A program made the position numbers and the translations under genes. Under the pieces are notes generated by a model. The model had not been told where the DNA came from and searched no databases. It saw nothing but the letters and a program-made list of their open reading frames with translations. Positions 24,301-32,506 of a stretch of DNA of 44,081 nt are shown piece after piece; positions within the stretch are counted from its first letter, which is position 1, and the number at the start of each line of letters is the position of its first letter. Source of the stretch: Gammaproteobacteria bacterium UBA2810 (lineage in GTDB: Bacteria; Pseudomonadota; Gammaproteobacteria; Enterobacterales; Succinivibrionaceae); contig DEHC01000070.1 of the NCBI GenBank assembly GCA_002351705.1, forward strand, positions 1-44,081, given 5' to 3'.

Positions 24301-25896
24301 TCAGCCTTTGGGCTTTGTCGGGCAGGAGTTCTCTGAGAGCACGGAGTTCCCCTCGGTGAACTGGTCCTGCTGCATGTCTCGGATCTTGATGAACTCGTCA
24401 AGGTGCTCGAGGAAGACCTTCACAATCTTCGGGTCGAAGTGATGCCCGCTCTCCTCCCGGATGAGCTTGATGATTTTGTCGAGCGGCCAGGCCTTCTTGT
24501 AGCACCTGTCTGAGCCGAGCGCGTCAAACACGTCGGCGAGGGCGGCGATTCTTCCGTAAAGCGGGATCTCCTCTCCCTTGAGCCCGAGAGGATAGCCCGA
24601 GCCGTCCCATTTCTCATGGTGGTAGTAGGCGATGATGCCGGCAGTCCTGAAGAGCTGCAGATCCGAGTCCTTCAGCATGTCATAGCCTATCTTGGAGTGG
24701 GTCTTCATGATGGCCCACTCGTCAGGATCGAGCTTCCCGGGCTTGTTGAGGATCCTGTCCGGGATTCCGATCTTGCCGATGTCATGGAGAGGCGCGGCAC
24801 GCTTGAGCATATCCTGCTCGCCCTTCGGGAGTCCCAGGAGCTTCGCGATGAGCTCGCAGTAGAGCGAGACGCGCTTTACATGGAGCCCGGTCTCCTTCGA
24901 CCTTGTCTCGACCACCTCGCTGAGGCGGTAGATAATCTCGCGCTGGTTGCGGTCAATCAACTCGCGGAGCCTGAGGTTGCGGTAATTTATGGTGATGCAC
25001 TCGATGAGGAGATCCAGCATCCTCGAGTCCCCGCGCATCTTGACCTCGTCGATGGGGTCAAGCCGGAAGACCATGCCGTAGATCTCCTGCTCCGACATGT
25101 TTAGGCAGATGTAGCAGCTTGTCCCCTTATAGATGAGGGCCTGCCTGCCGGAGATGCTCTCGAAGATGACCTTCGTTATGTCATCGTGGTCATAGGGCTG
25201 CTTCGTCGCGAAGTCGGTTACGGTGATGCCGCTGTCGTACTTGTTGCCGCGGTAGGAATAGGCGCTCACGTTCATGTAGCCCGAGAGGCTCCAGGCCGGG
25301 AGGCCTATCTCGTTGAGCTTCCGGTAGATGGCGGCCTCGAAGCTGTCCTGGGTCTGGGCGGTGAGGAGCACCTTGGAGAAGTTCACTATGTCGGTCAGGG
25401 CGATGTTCTGCCGGTTGACCTGGGTCATGTCCATGAAGGAGTGGATGTTGGAGCGGATCAGGGTGCGGAGCTTCTGAGCGGTGAGCTCGGTCTTCTCGCG
25501 GTAGTCGTCGATGTCATATTCGCGGAGCATGTTCTCCTCGGGAATGACGCCCGGCTGCCCGGTCCTGATGACTATCCTCATGATGGGGTTGTTCAGGCGC
25601 TTCCTGATGTACTCGATAACATTGATGCCGGCGGTGTCGGTCTCCATCACGATGTCGAGGAGCACAAGGGCAATGTCGGGGTTGCCGTCGAGCACCTTGC
25701 AGGCCTCCTTCGAGTTCGGGGCGTAGAGAAGCCTGCACTGCTTGCCGAATACCTCGTAGCCGCTTATCGCAAGCTGGGTGACGTTGAAAACCTCCTCCTC
25801 ATCGTCAACGACAAGGATTTTCCATGGAGCCGCGCTGGTCGCGCCGCTGTCATTTCCGTCGACTTCATCGAAAAAGGTTATGGTATCCGTGCTCAT
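24301..25896 (-). CDS. REC-DUF3369-HD-GYP response regulator
   Basis: A 531-residue two-component output protein, probably a cyclic-di-GMP phosphodiesterase. Residues 25-145 are a receiver domain: acidic pair D31/D32, phospho-acceptor D81 in LLDIVME, K135 in REKTEL. Residues about 155-300 fit DUF3369, a GAF-like sensor domain usual in this architecture. Residues about 320-500 form the HD-GYP domain: HD at 371-372 in HDIGKIG, HHEKWDGSGYP (GYP 434-436), and ADVFDALGSDRCYKKAW. No histidine kinase gene adjoins it. It stops directly at the edge of the AT-rich insert; a broken second copy of its 3' end lies on the other side. The catalytic motifs are intact. Confidence 0.93.
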   Translation of the reverse strand: MSTDTITFFDEVDGNDSGATSAAPWKILVVDDEEEVFNVTQLAISGYEVFGKQCRLLYAPNSKEACKVLDGNPDIALVLLDIVMETDTAGINVIEYIRKRLNNPIMRIVIRTGQPGVIPEENMLREYDIDDYREKTELTAQKLRTLIRSNIHSFMDMTQVNRQNIALTDIVNFSKVLLTAQTQDSFEAAIYRKLNEIGLPAWSLSGYMNVSAYSYRGNKYDSGITVTDFATKQPYDHDDITKVIFESISGRQALIYKGTSCYICLNMSEQEIYGMVFRLDPIDEVKMRGDSRMLDLLIECITINYRNLRLRELIDRNQREIIYRLSEVVETRSKETGLHVKRVSLYCELIAKLLGLPKGEQDMLKRAAPLHDIGKIGIPDRILNKPGKLDPDEWAIMKTHSKIGYDMLKDSDLQLFRTAGIIAYYHHEKWDGSGYPLGLKGEEIPLYGRIAALADVFDALGSDRCYKKAWPLDKIIKLIREESGHHFDPKIVKVFLEHLDEFIKIRDMQQDQFTEGNSVLSENSCPTKPKG

Positions 25897-26113
25897 GATC
25901 GATTACCTGAAATGCTTAAAGACCTGCTCCCAAAATGATATTATCAGCAAAAATCTTTTACAAACAGTGGTATCTGTCATACATTATGAAGATAAGACTG
26001 TTTTATCGCGCAGTTCCTGAGAATTTCCCAGGAATGCGTGATGAGGCCTTTACGCTGTTTGAGTGCTGGCGGCAGGATGGACTGCCGCTTCCATGATCTT
26101 ACCGGAGGACCCG

Positions 26114-26713
26114 ATGACCGAAACTGACATTCTTGGCGACCTTGAGGAGGCGAGCCGCGTACTTGACTCATTCATAGCATCAGGCGGCGCTGCTGCGATT
26201 GAGAAGGCCGGGAAAATCATGGCGGAGAGCCTCCGGAACGGCGGCAAGATCATCTCCTGCGGCAACGGCGGATCGAACTGCGACGCCATGCACTTCGCCG
26301 AGGAGCTCACCGGCCGCTACCGCAATGACCGGAGGGCGCTCGGCGCCGTTGCCATTGACAACCCGGGGCACCTCACCTGCGTCGGGAACGACTACGGCTT
26401 CAATTACGTGTTCTCCCGCTTCGTCGAGGGCGTCGGAAGGGCAGGTGACGTGCTGCTCGGCATCTCCACATCCGGGAACTCCGGGAACATCGTGGAGGCT
26501 GTGGAGTCCGCGAAAAAGGCCGGGATAAAGACCGTTGTCCTCACCGGCAATGATGGCGGCAAGCTCGCAGGGCTCGCCGACGCCGAGGTAAGGGTTCCGT
26601 TCCACGGCTATTCGGACAGGATCCAGGAAGTGCATATCAAGATTATCCACATCCTGATCCGCTACATAGAGGACGCGCTTTCCCTCAGCTCCGGCGGGAA
26701 TGGCGGGCACTGA
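26114..26713 (+). CDS. gmhA: Phosphoheptose isomerase (sedoheptulose 7-phosphate isomerase)
   Basis: Converts sedoheptulose 7-phosphate to D-glycero-D-manno-heptose 7-phosphate, the first step of the heptose branch of lipopolysaccharide core synthesis. 199 residues with one SIS domain. Matches the GmhA pattern closely: ISCGNGGSNCDAMHFAEELTG, HLTCVGNDYGFN, VLLGISTSGNSGN, VVLTGNDGGKLAG and RIQEVHIKIIHILI, which includes the catalytic Glu (in FAEEL) and His (in EVHIKIIH). DiaA, a related SIS protein, lacks these. The ATG at 26114 has GGAGGA at 26104-26109. Two membrane/envelope genes follow closely, which fits an envelope-polysaccharide operon. Confidence 0.93.
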   Translation: MTETDILGDLEEASRVLDSFIASGGAAAIEKAGKIMAESLRNGGKIISCGNGGSNCDAMHFAEELTGRYRNDRRALGAVAIDNPGHLTCVGNDYGFNYVFSRFVEGVGRAGDVLLGISTSGNSGNIVEAVESAKKAGIKTVVLTGNDGGKLAGLADAEVRVPFHGYSDRIQEVHIKIIHILIRYIEDALSLSSGGNGGH

Positions 26714-26728
26714 GAGGCGCCGTTGCCC

Positions 26729-27133
26729 ATGCAGCTGAGACAGAAGGAGGGAGGCTTTCTCTTCCTCAGGATCCCGGGGAGCCGTAAAATAAGGAAGCTC
26801 CTCGGCATTGCCGCGTTCCTTGTCCTCGCCGGCACCGGCGGAAAATACTATGGCGTGACCGACTGCCTCTCGGGTCTCCTTGGACTCAGGGGATCCGCGG
26901 CCGTCGCGCCCGCACCGCACGTGAGGCCCGGCACCGGGCGCCAGGGGGAGGCTCAGGTGCGCTCCGGGGCAGGCGCGGCCGCCTCCAGACAGCAAAAGGA
27001 GAGTCCCCGGCAGGGCGCCGGGCCTCAAATCCCTGAGAACCTCACGGCTGACTATTTCCTCGGGCTCCTCAGGGATGATCAGGGGAATGGCGGAGCACAG
27101 GGAGCCGCGCGCGGGGGCGGCTCCGGAAAGTAG
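26729..27133 (+). CDS. Small membrane-anchored protein of unknown function
   Basis: A 134-residue protein (136 if the TTG at 26723 is used) that I do not recognise. A basic N-terminal segment (about 1-22) precedes one membrane helix, LLGIAAFLVLAGTGGKYYGV. The rest is a low-complexity stretch rich in Gly, Ala, Gln and Arg, with one ordered-looking patch ENLTADYFLGLLRDD near residue 110. It lies between gmhA (16 bases away) and the LtaS-like gene and is probably in the same transcript, so a small partner of the downstream membrane enzyme is a guess. The coding status is likely because spacing and strand fit, but not certain. Confidence 0.6.
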   Translation: MQLRQKEGGFLFLRIPGSRKIRKLLGIAAFLVLAGTGGKYYGVTDCLSGLLGLRGSAAVAPAPHVRPGTGRQGEAQVRSGAGAAASRQQKESPRQGAGPQIPENLTADYFLGLLRDDQGNGGAQGAARGGGSGK

Positions 27134-27174
27134 TTTTGCCCGGCATGCCTGATGCCGGCACCAAGGATGTTCTG

Positions 27175-29169
27175 ATGTTCTTTCTCTTCCTCATAGCAGA
27201 GTTCGCCGCTCTCACGGCGCTCGGGGCGGCTCTACGCGCATATATTTTCCTGAGGCTTGATCCGTCATCGGCGCTCGGAACGGGCGAGGTGGTGCGAAGC
27301 GGGCTCACCTTCGACGCTGCGGCCGCCTCGATATTCACACTGCCTTTTTTCCTATACGCGGCAGCGAGGCTCCTTCTGAGCCGCCGCACGTCGGTAAGGT
27401 TCTCCTGGTGCTTCGCCGTCATGCCGGCGGTCCTCCTTGCGGGCTTCATGCTCGGCGACTCCTTCTACCTTGAGGAGGCCGGGCGGCACGCCAGCAGCGA
27501 GATGCGCGCGCTCTTCCCGAATTTCATCGAGCTCACCCTTACCGCCTTCACCTCGCATCCGGGGCTCACCGCCGCCGTCGGCGCCGGGGCAGTCATCGCC
27601 CTTCTGCTTCTCCGTCCGGGCTTCTCCTTCAGGGCGGATGGCAGAAAGACCTCGGTATCGCTACAGTCAGTCCTTTTCCTTGCCGTTTCCCTTGTGCTCT
27701 TCCGTGGCTTCGGCACCGTGCCGCAGCGCCCGAGCACCGCCTGGATGCTCGGAAGCGAGGAGCTCTCGGTCTATGCCATGAACGGCGCGTTCTCCTCGGT
27801 CTACGGCCTCGTGAAGGGATCTGATCTGCAGAGGCTCTACCAGGCGCTCGGCGAAAGGGAGACGTTCAGCCGCGATGAGGCCGGGAGCAGGAAGCTTCCG
27901 CGCCCCTCGTACAATGTCGTGCTCCTGCTCCTCGAGAGCTGGCCGGCCGAGTACACCGACCGCTTCGTGACACCTCACCTCGAGGCGCTCCGTGAGAGAA
28001 GCTTCCAAGCGCTTGCCGCGGTCGCGGACGGCAAGAGGACCCACGAGGGCCTCTACGCGGCGCTTTGCTCGGCACCGAACCCGTTCGGCGCCGGGGTGCC
28101 GAGGACCGGGCTCGACCGCTTCGAGTATCACTGCCTTCCGGAGATAATGGAGAGCGCCGGCTATGACACGGCGATCTTCCAGGGGACGACCGGGGATCTT
28201 GTCGCGGAGTTCGCCGCGCTGCTCGGGGTAAGGAGATCCTTTGACCGGCACAATGTGGACGCGGTTCACCCGAAGTCGAACTGGGGCCTTGCCGATACGG
28301 ATCTCTACGCGGCGATCCTCTCCGAGGCGGCGAAGGCGGAGAAGCCCTTCTTCTATATAGTGAACAACACCGACACCCACGACTTCACCATCCCGGAGGA
28401 GTTCGGCTGGAAGTTCGGCGATGAGCTCAGGAGCGACAGGGAGAAGAGCGTCCTTTACTATGCTGACAGCGAGCTCCATGAGTTCATGGAGAAGTTCCGG
28501 AGCGGCAACGGCCTCCCGACGCTTTTTGCCGTGACGGGAGACCACACGAGGATGAGCAAGTCGAGCCCGCTTTCCTCGCACCTGGTGCCGCTCATCTTCT
28601 TCTCGACCGACGGGAAGTTCCCCGTCCGGTACATCGACTCCATTGCCTCGCAGCTCGACATCGCGCCGACCGTGCTCGGGTTCCTCGGCGGCCGCGCGCC
28701 GTGGTTCCTCGGGAGGAACCTGCTTACCGAGGAGCCAGGGCTTGCGCTCTTCTTCGAGAAAGGCAGCCTCTACTCGGTTCTCGGCAGGCATGTGACGGCA
28801 GAGTCGCTTAAAACGGGCGGGATCAGCTGCTACTATGCCGATCTCCCCTTCAGGCCCTCGAGGCACGACTGCACGGCCGCCGAGCTCGAATTCGGCGATC
28901 TCGGGGCAGGCGAGGCCGTCTATCAGCAGAGCATGCTTTTTGACGGGAAGACCGCCGTAGAGCGGCGCGCGTCGCTCTCCGAGGAGGCGGAGGAGCAGAG
29001 GATTCTCGGCGCGGATGACGGCGCGCTCCCCGTCGGCGTCCGCTCGGGCCTCCGCTCGTTTCTCGGATCAGCCGTGCACTCCGGCCTCGCCGCTGCGGCA
29101 GCCGTGCTTGCGGGAGAGGAGTCGGGGGATGAGCCCCGGGCAGGAGTCTTTTCAGCAGAAGGATCTTAA
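27175..29169 (+). CDS. LtaS-type (sulfatase-fold) membrane phosphotransferase
   Basis: A polytopic membrane enzyme with an alkaline-phosphatase-fold catalytic domain, as in lipoteichoic-acid synthase and phosphoglycerol transferases. From ATG 27175 (AAGGA upstream) it is 664 residues; a TTG at 27136 or ATG at 27145 would lengthen it. Five hydrophobic segments fill residues 1 to about 180. Catalytic and metal residues can be placed: E254 in LLLLESW, nucleophile T289 in GKRTHEGLY, D400/H402 in NNTDTHDF, and D456/H457 in TGDHTRM, the spacing seen in LtaS. In a Gram-negative context it more likely moves phosphoglycerol or phosphoethanolamine to envelope glycans than makes teichoic acid. It ends about 120 bases before asd. 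Confidence 0.85.
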   Translation: MFFLFLIAEFAALTALGAALRAYIFLRLDPSSALGTGEVVRSGLTFDAAAASIFTLPFFLYAAARLLLSRRTSVRFSWCFAVMPAVLLAGFMLGDSFYLEEAGRHASSEMRALFPNFIELTLTAFTSHPGLTAAVGAGAVIALLLLRPGFSFRADGRKTSVSLQSVLFLAVSLVLFRGFGTVPQRPSTAWMLGSEELSVYAMNGAFSSVYGLVKGSDLQRLYQALGERETFSRDEAGSRKLPRPSYNVVLLLLESWPAEYTDRFVTPHLEALRERSFQALAAVADGKRTHEGLYAALCSAPNPFGAGVPRTGLDRFEYHCLPEIMESAGYDTAIFQGTTGDLVAEFAALLGVRRSFDRHNVDAVHPKSNWGLADTDLYAAILSEAAKAEKPFFYIVNNTDTHDFTIPEEFGWKFGDELRSDREKSVLYYADSELHEFMEKFRSGNGLPTLFAVTGDHTRMSKSSPLSSHLVPLIFFSTDGKFPVRYIDSIASQLDIAPTVLGFLGGRAPWFLGRNLLTEEPGLALFFEKGSLYSVLGRHVTAESLKTGGISCYYADLPFRPSRHDCTAAELEFGDLGAGEAVYQQSMLFDGKTAVERRASLSEEAEEQRILGADDGALPVGVRSGLRSFLGSAVHSGLAAAAAVLAGEESGDEPRAGVFSAEGS

Positions 29170-29176
29170 TGCTGTC

Positions 29177-29206
29177 TTGACACAGTCAATTTTAACGGCG
29201 TAATAT
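29177..29206 (+). promoter_or_regulatory. Sigma-70 promoter of asd
   Basis: TTGACA (29177-29182) and TAATAT (29201-29206) with an 18-base spacer, just past the stop codon of the preceding gene. The leader to the asd ATG is about 75 bases, too short to hold a full lysine riboswitch. Confidence 0.75.
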
Positions 29207-29288
29207 GCGCCCATTGTTTCATGCGGCTCTGCCGCGCGTTCTACTTAAGGAGAGAGGCTCCGGAGCATCACGGGTCTCGGTTTATAAC

Positions 29289-30407
29289 ATGAAGAAGATT
29301 GGTTTTATCGGCTGGCGCGGAATGGTCGGCTCTGTACTGATGAACCGCATGGTCGAGGAACATGATTTCGTCGGCTTTGAGTCACATTTCTTTTCAACCT
29401 CCCAGGCCGGCCAGAAGGCTCCTGAATTCGCAGGAACCGATTGCGGCGTTCTTCTTGACGCAGGAAACCTTGACCTGCTGAAGGAGATGGACATCATCGT
29501 CACCTGCCAGGGCGGCGGCTACACCACCTCCGTATATGACAAGCTCCTCGCCTCCGGCTGGAAGGGATACTGGATTGACTCCGCGTCAACCCTCCGCCAG
29601 GATCCTAGGGCCTGCATCATCCTTGATCCGGTAAACCGCGAGGTCATCGACCGCGATCTTGAGCGCGGCATCCACACCTTCGTAGGCGGCAACTGCACCA
29701 CCAGCATCATGCTCATGGCGCTTGCCGGCCTCATCAAGTCAGGCGCCGTCGAGTGGCTGCAGATGTCGAGCTACCAGGCCGCATCAGGCGCCGGCGCCAA
29801 GAACATGCGCGAGCTCCTTGCCCAGATGGGCGTGCTCTACGGCGCATGCGCGGAGGATCTGAAGGATCCCTCCGCCTCCATCCTCAAGATCGAGAAGGAA
29901 GTCCGCGATGCTATGAACTCCCCCGCCATGCCGGTTGCCGAGTTCACCGTTCCACTTGCAGGCTCGCTTATCCCCTGGATCGACAAGAAGATGGAGAGCG
30001 GCCAGAGCCGTGAGGAGTGGAAGGGCCAGGCCGAGACCAACAAGATCCTGGGCTTCCCCGAGGGACAGATCAAGGTTGACGGCAACTGCGTCCGCATCAG
30101 CTCCCTGCGCTGCCACAGCGAGTCCTTCCTCATCAAGCTCGCCAAGGACATTACCGTTCCCGAGATCGAGGAGATCATCAGGAACACCAACGAGTGGGTC
30201 AAGGTCATCCCCAATGAGAAGGAGGAGACCATCCGCGAGCTGAGCCCTGCGAAGGTATCCGGCTCCCTCTCCGTTCCTATCGGACGCATCAGAAAGACCA
30301 CCATCGGCGACAGGTACCTCTCCGCGTTCTGCGTCGGCGACCAGCTCCTCTGGGGCGCAGCCGAGCCTCTCCGCCGCATGCTGAAGATCCTGCTCGGAAC
30401 CCTGTAA
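29289..30407 (+). CDS. asd: Aspartate-semialdehyde dehydrogenase
   Basis: Reduces aspartyl phosphate to aspartate semialdehyde, the branch point to lysine, diaminopimelate, threonine and methionine. 372 residues from ATG 29289. The N-terminal NADP site is KKIGFIGWRGMVGSVLMNRM. The catalytic Cys is in FVGGNCTTSIMLMALAGL. The conserved QAASGAGAKNMRELL segment, and RISSLRCHSESFLIKL with the active-site His, place it in the gammaproteobacterial Asd type. It is monocistronic: good promoter before it and terminator after it. Frames that begin upstream at 29205 have no ribosome-binding site. Confidence 0.98.
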   Translation: MKKIGFIGWRGMVGSVLMNRMVEEHDFVGFESHFFSTSQAGQKAPEFAGTDCGVLLDAGNLDLLKEMDIIVTCQGGGYTTSVYDKLLASGWKGYWIDSASTLRQDPRACIILDPVNREVIDRDLERGIHTFVGGNCTTSIMLMALAGLIKSGAVEWLQMSSYQAASGAGAKNMRELLAQMGVLYGACAEDLKDPSASILKIEKEVRDAMNSPAMPVAEFTVPLAGSLIPWIDKKMESGQSREEWKGQAETNKILGFPEGQIKVDGNCVRISSLRCHSESFLIKLAKDITVPEIEEIIRNTNEWVKVIPNEKEETIRELSPAKVSGSLSVPIGRIRKTTIGDRYLSAFCVGDQLLWGAAEPLRRMLKILLGTL

Positions 30408-30438
30408 CAAAAGGGAAACAGAGGAATTCAGTCTCAAG

Positions 30439-30459
30439 GGCGCCTCCGGGCGCCTTTTT
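30439..30459 (+). terminator. Terminator after asd
   Basis: GGCGCC / GGCGCC stem (30439-30444, 30449-30454) followed by TTTTT. Confidence 0.75.
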
Positions 30460-30572
30460 CATTCCTTCATTATGTGAGCTGCCTCAAAGCTCCGGAAATT
30501 CTCCTCTTAAAGAAACGCCAAACTGTGCCGATAACCTCTCTGTCGGGGAAATCCGGGGACAGGGGAAATGCA

Positions 30573-31097
30573 ATGCTTGCATCTGAGATTCGCAACAGCG
30601 CGCTGATTGACGAGCTCCAGCTCGGGCAGTCGCTCAATCATGCCGTCAACAGCTCGGATCAGGCCTCTTTTGCCCTGATGCTCGCCATGATCTCGGACAA
30701 CGCCATGGACCTCCCGAAGGAGGAGGATGCTGTTTCCGCCGCAGGGAAGGCCGCAAAGGCCGACCTCCGCATGAAGTTCGAACTGCCGCCTGAGATAAGG
30801 CTCCAGAGCGGCGAGGGCGACGCCCTGAGGGGAGAGAGCCTCGGCGATGACTTCAGGAACGGAGGACTTGAGTCCGTGTTCCTTTCCGAGTGCCTGTTCC
30901 CGGAGCCACTCACCGTAAAGCATGATGATCTCCCCGAGACCGTTCTCGGCAACATGTCGCCTGTATCACGGGCAAGGTACGAGATCGCCCGTGAGGGCCG
31001 CGAGCCGAAGTTCATCCCGGTTGAGGCCACACCTGCCGATGTCCTTGACGAGACTGTCTCCTCTGAAAAGCTCAATACCGTCCTTGAGGCGGCCTGA
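30573..31097 (+). CDS. Conserved protein, possibly VC2046/SO_2500 family
   Basis: A 174-residue soluble protein. The N-terminal half (ALIDELQLGQSLNHAVNSSD and then FALMLAMISDNAMD) recalls the VC2046/SO_2500 family of uncharacterised gammaproteobacterial proteins; I make this match from memory of the N-terminal pattern and it is uncertain. The C-terminal half has an ordered patch ETVLGNMSPVSRARYEIARE. No catalytic motif, signal peptide or membrane segment is visible. AGGGGAA (30561-30567) precedes the ATG at 30573; the upstream open frame from 30474 lacks a start signal. Confidence 0.7.
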   Translation: MLASEIRNSALIDELQLGQSLNHAVNSSDQASFALMLAMISDNAMDLPKEEDAVSAAGKAAKADLRMKFELPPEIRLQSGEGDALRGESLGDDFRNGGLESVFLSECLFPEPLTVKHDDLPETVLGNMSPVSRARYEIAREGREPKFIPVEATPADVLDETVSSEKLNTVLEAA

Positions 31098-31529
31098 TCC
31101 GTTCTCCCGGATTTCCTTACAGTGCAAATCTCCCGTGTCCGGGGCCACTGTGCCCCGGAGGATCTCCGGACTGTCATTTAATGATATGTTTTACGGTGAC
31201 GGCAACACCACGGAGGATGCCCCTGAGGGGAGGATCCCGTAGCCTCCTGCGCATGACGGGAAGGCTCAGCTCCCGGAGAGATCCCTGAGGCTCTGGAGCA
31301 TTACAGGGCACTCTGACTCTATACTCTGATTCTATGGAGTGCCCGGTCCCCGGAGGGAAAATGCGGAATGTCAGCGGTTTTTCGGGGGAGTAGGCCCGGT
31401 TCTTTGAGAAGGACGCGGCAAAGCCGCGGAAGCGACAGCGGAATGCTCATATGAATTCGTGAGCGGCTCCTCCGGTGAGCCTTAAGCGGTAGCTCACGGG
31501 CCGCTCACAGGAATTGAGATTCCGGCCTT
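31098..31529. other. Gene-free region with several stem-loops
   Basis: About 430 bases without a supported gene. It holds a perfect 8-bp stem TCCGGGGC / GCCCCGGA (31138-31159), a perfect 8-bp stem GGGCACTC / GAGTGCCC enclosing the near-repeat CTCTGACTCTA-TACTCTGATTCTA (31306-31344), and a larger compound stem at 31454-31515. The density of perfect stems is higher than elsewhere in the window and could mark a structured RNA or palindromic repeats. Confidence 0.45.
31454..31515. repeat. Long two-tier stem-loop downstream of cysZ
   Basis: Outer stem AATTC-GTGAGCGGC (31454-31467) pairs with GCCGCTCAC-(ag)-GAATT (31500-31515): 14 pairs with a 2-base bulge. Inside it GTGAGC (31475-31480) pairs with GCTCAC (31492-31497). 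The inner arm repeats the sequence of the outer one. It ends 15 bases before the cysZ stop codon and may serve as its terminator, although it lacks a T-run. Confidence 0.7.
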
Positions 31530-32318
31530 TTATCTGTCGTAGCCGGCCCGGGGCCCGGCGCTCCCGTTGAGCCTTCCGTCCGTGATGAAAAGCCTGGCCG
31601 CCCCGATAACCGCCGCAGGAAGGACAAGGATGTTGGCCACGGGAACCGCAGCTATGGCAGCCGTGAGGCAGCCGAACGAGGCAACCTGCACCGGGGACCT
31701 CTTCATACTGTCGCTCATCTCATCGAAGCTGATGCCGTTGTTGTCGAAGACATAGTCAAGGTTCTGCATGGCGAGCCACCAGCCGCTGAGGACGAGCCAG
31801 AGGACAGGGAAGAGGAGCTGCCCGATGACCGGGACAAAGAGCACGAGGCAGCAGAGGAGGGCGCGCGGCAGGTAGAAGACGTAGGACTTTGCGGTCCTCC
31901 CGAGCGAGTGCCAGGCGACGCCGGCGAGGTATGCAGGATACCTCCCTCCCGGGATCTCAGGCTGAGGCCTCTTCATCCCCGTGAGATCCTCCTCGGCCTT
32001 CTCGGCGAGGAAGCCCGCGAACGGGCTCATCACGATGCCCTCGACCGCGACAAAGAGGTAGGCGGAGATGAGCGTAATGCAGATGAAGGCGAGCGGGATG
32101 ATTATCCACCGGAGGAACGAGAGCCAGTCAGGTAGAGCCGAGAGCGCCCGGTCAGTGCCGCTGCTGATTGCGCCCATGAAAAAGTACATGCCCGCAATCA
32201 TTATCACGGTATTGATAAGCACAGGAAGCAGGGTATACATCCTGTAGCCGTCCTTCAGCATCATCCTGAATCCGTAGAAGAGGCAGGAGCATCCGTATAA
32301 GCTGTTTTTTGTGTCCAT
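31530..32318 (-). CDS. cysZ: CysZ-type inner-membrane sulfate transporter
   Basis: A 262-residue membrane protein of the CysZ (EI24) family, which imports sulfate for cysteine synthesis. ATG 32318 (MDTKNSLYGCSCLFYGFRMML) was chosen because the family starts with this GxxxFxxGxxLL-like segment; a longer frame exists but has no similarity. Hydrophobic segments lie at about 27-50, 68-100, 160-190 and 215-245. The family motifs PFAGFLAEKAEE and DYVFDNNGISFDEM are present. Its divergent placement opposite zipA-ligA is the classical gammaproteobacterial arrangement. No cysK was seen nearby. Confidence 0.93.
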   Translation of the reverse strand: MDTKNSLYGCSCLFYGFRMMLKDGYRMYTLLPVLINTVIMIAGMYFFMGAISSGTDRALSALPDWLSFLRWIIIPLAFICITLISAYLFVAVEGIVMSPFAGFLAEKAEEDLTGMKRPQPEIPGGRYPAYLAGVAWHSLGRTAKSYVFYLPRALLCCLVLFVPVIGQLLFPVLWLVLSGWWLAMQNLDYVFDNNGISFDEMSDSMKRSPVQVASFGCLTAAIAAVPVANILVLPAAVIGAARLFITDGRLNGSAGPRAGYDR

Positions 32319-32440
32319 TGTCTGTCCATTGCGCCGGAGCGCCCGAGTTTGAGAGTAAGGGACATAGCCCTTCACAAAAATAAGTTTTTTCCAAAGAGAA
32401 TGCAAGAGGGGCGGAAAGCGCTGTCCGGAGCCTCAGAAAC

Positions 32441-32470
32441 TTCTGTATTCCGGGACAAAAATGCTATAAT
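32441..32470 (+). promoter_or_regulatory. Candidate sigma-70 promoter of zipA
   Basis: A perfect TATAAT at 32465-32470 lies 37 bases before the zipA start; the best -35 is TTCTGT (32441-32446) 18 bases upstream, which is poor. Confidence 0.45.
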
Positions 32471-32506
32471 TCCGGAAATCTTCGGGTCTCACAGGCGTTT
32501 TAAGGT

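Noticed and set aside
26114..26713. DiaA (replication-initiation SIS protein) instead of GmhA
   Set aside because: The DAMHFAEELTG and EVHIKIIHILI segments with catalytic Glu and His match phosphoheptose isomerase.
27667..28866. 399-codon minus-strand frame opposite the LtaS-like gene
   Set aside because: Antisense shadow with no recognisable domain and no ribosome-binding site; the plus-strand frame has placed catalytic residues.
29207..29288. Lysine riboswitch before asd
   Set aside because: The leader from the proposed promoter is about 75-80 bases, less than half the size of the lysine aptamer, and no matching helices were seen.
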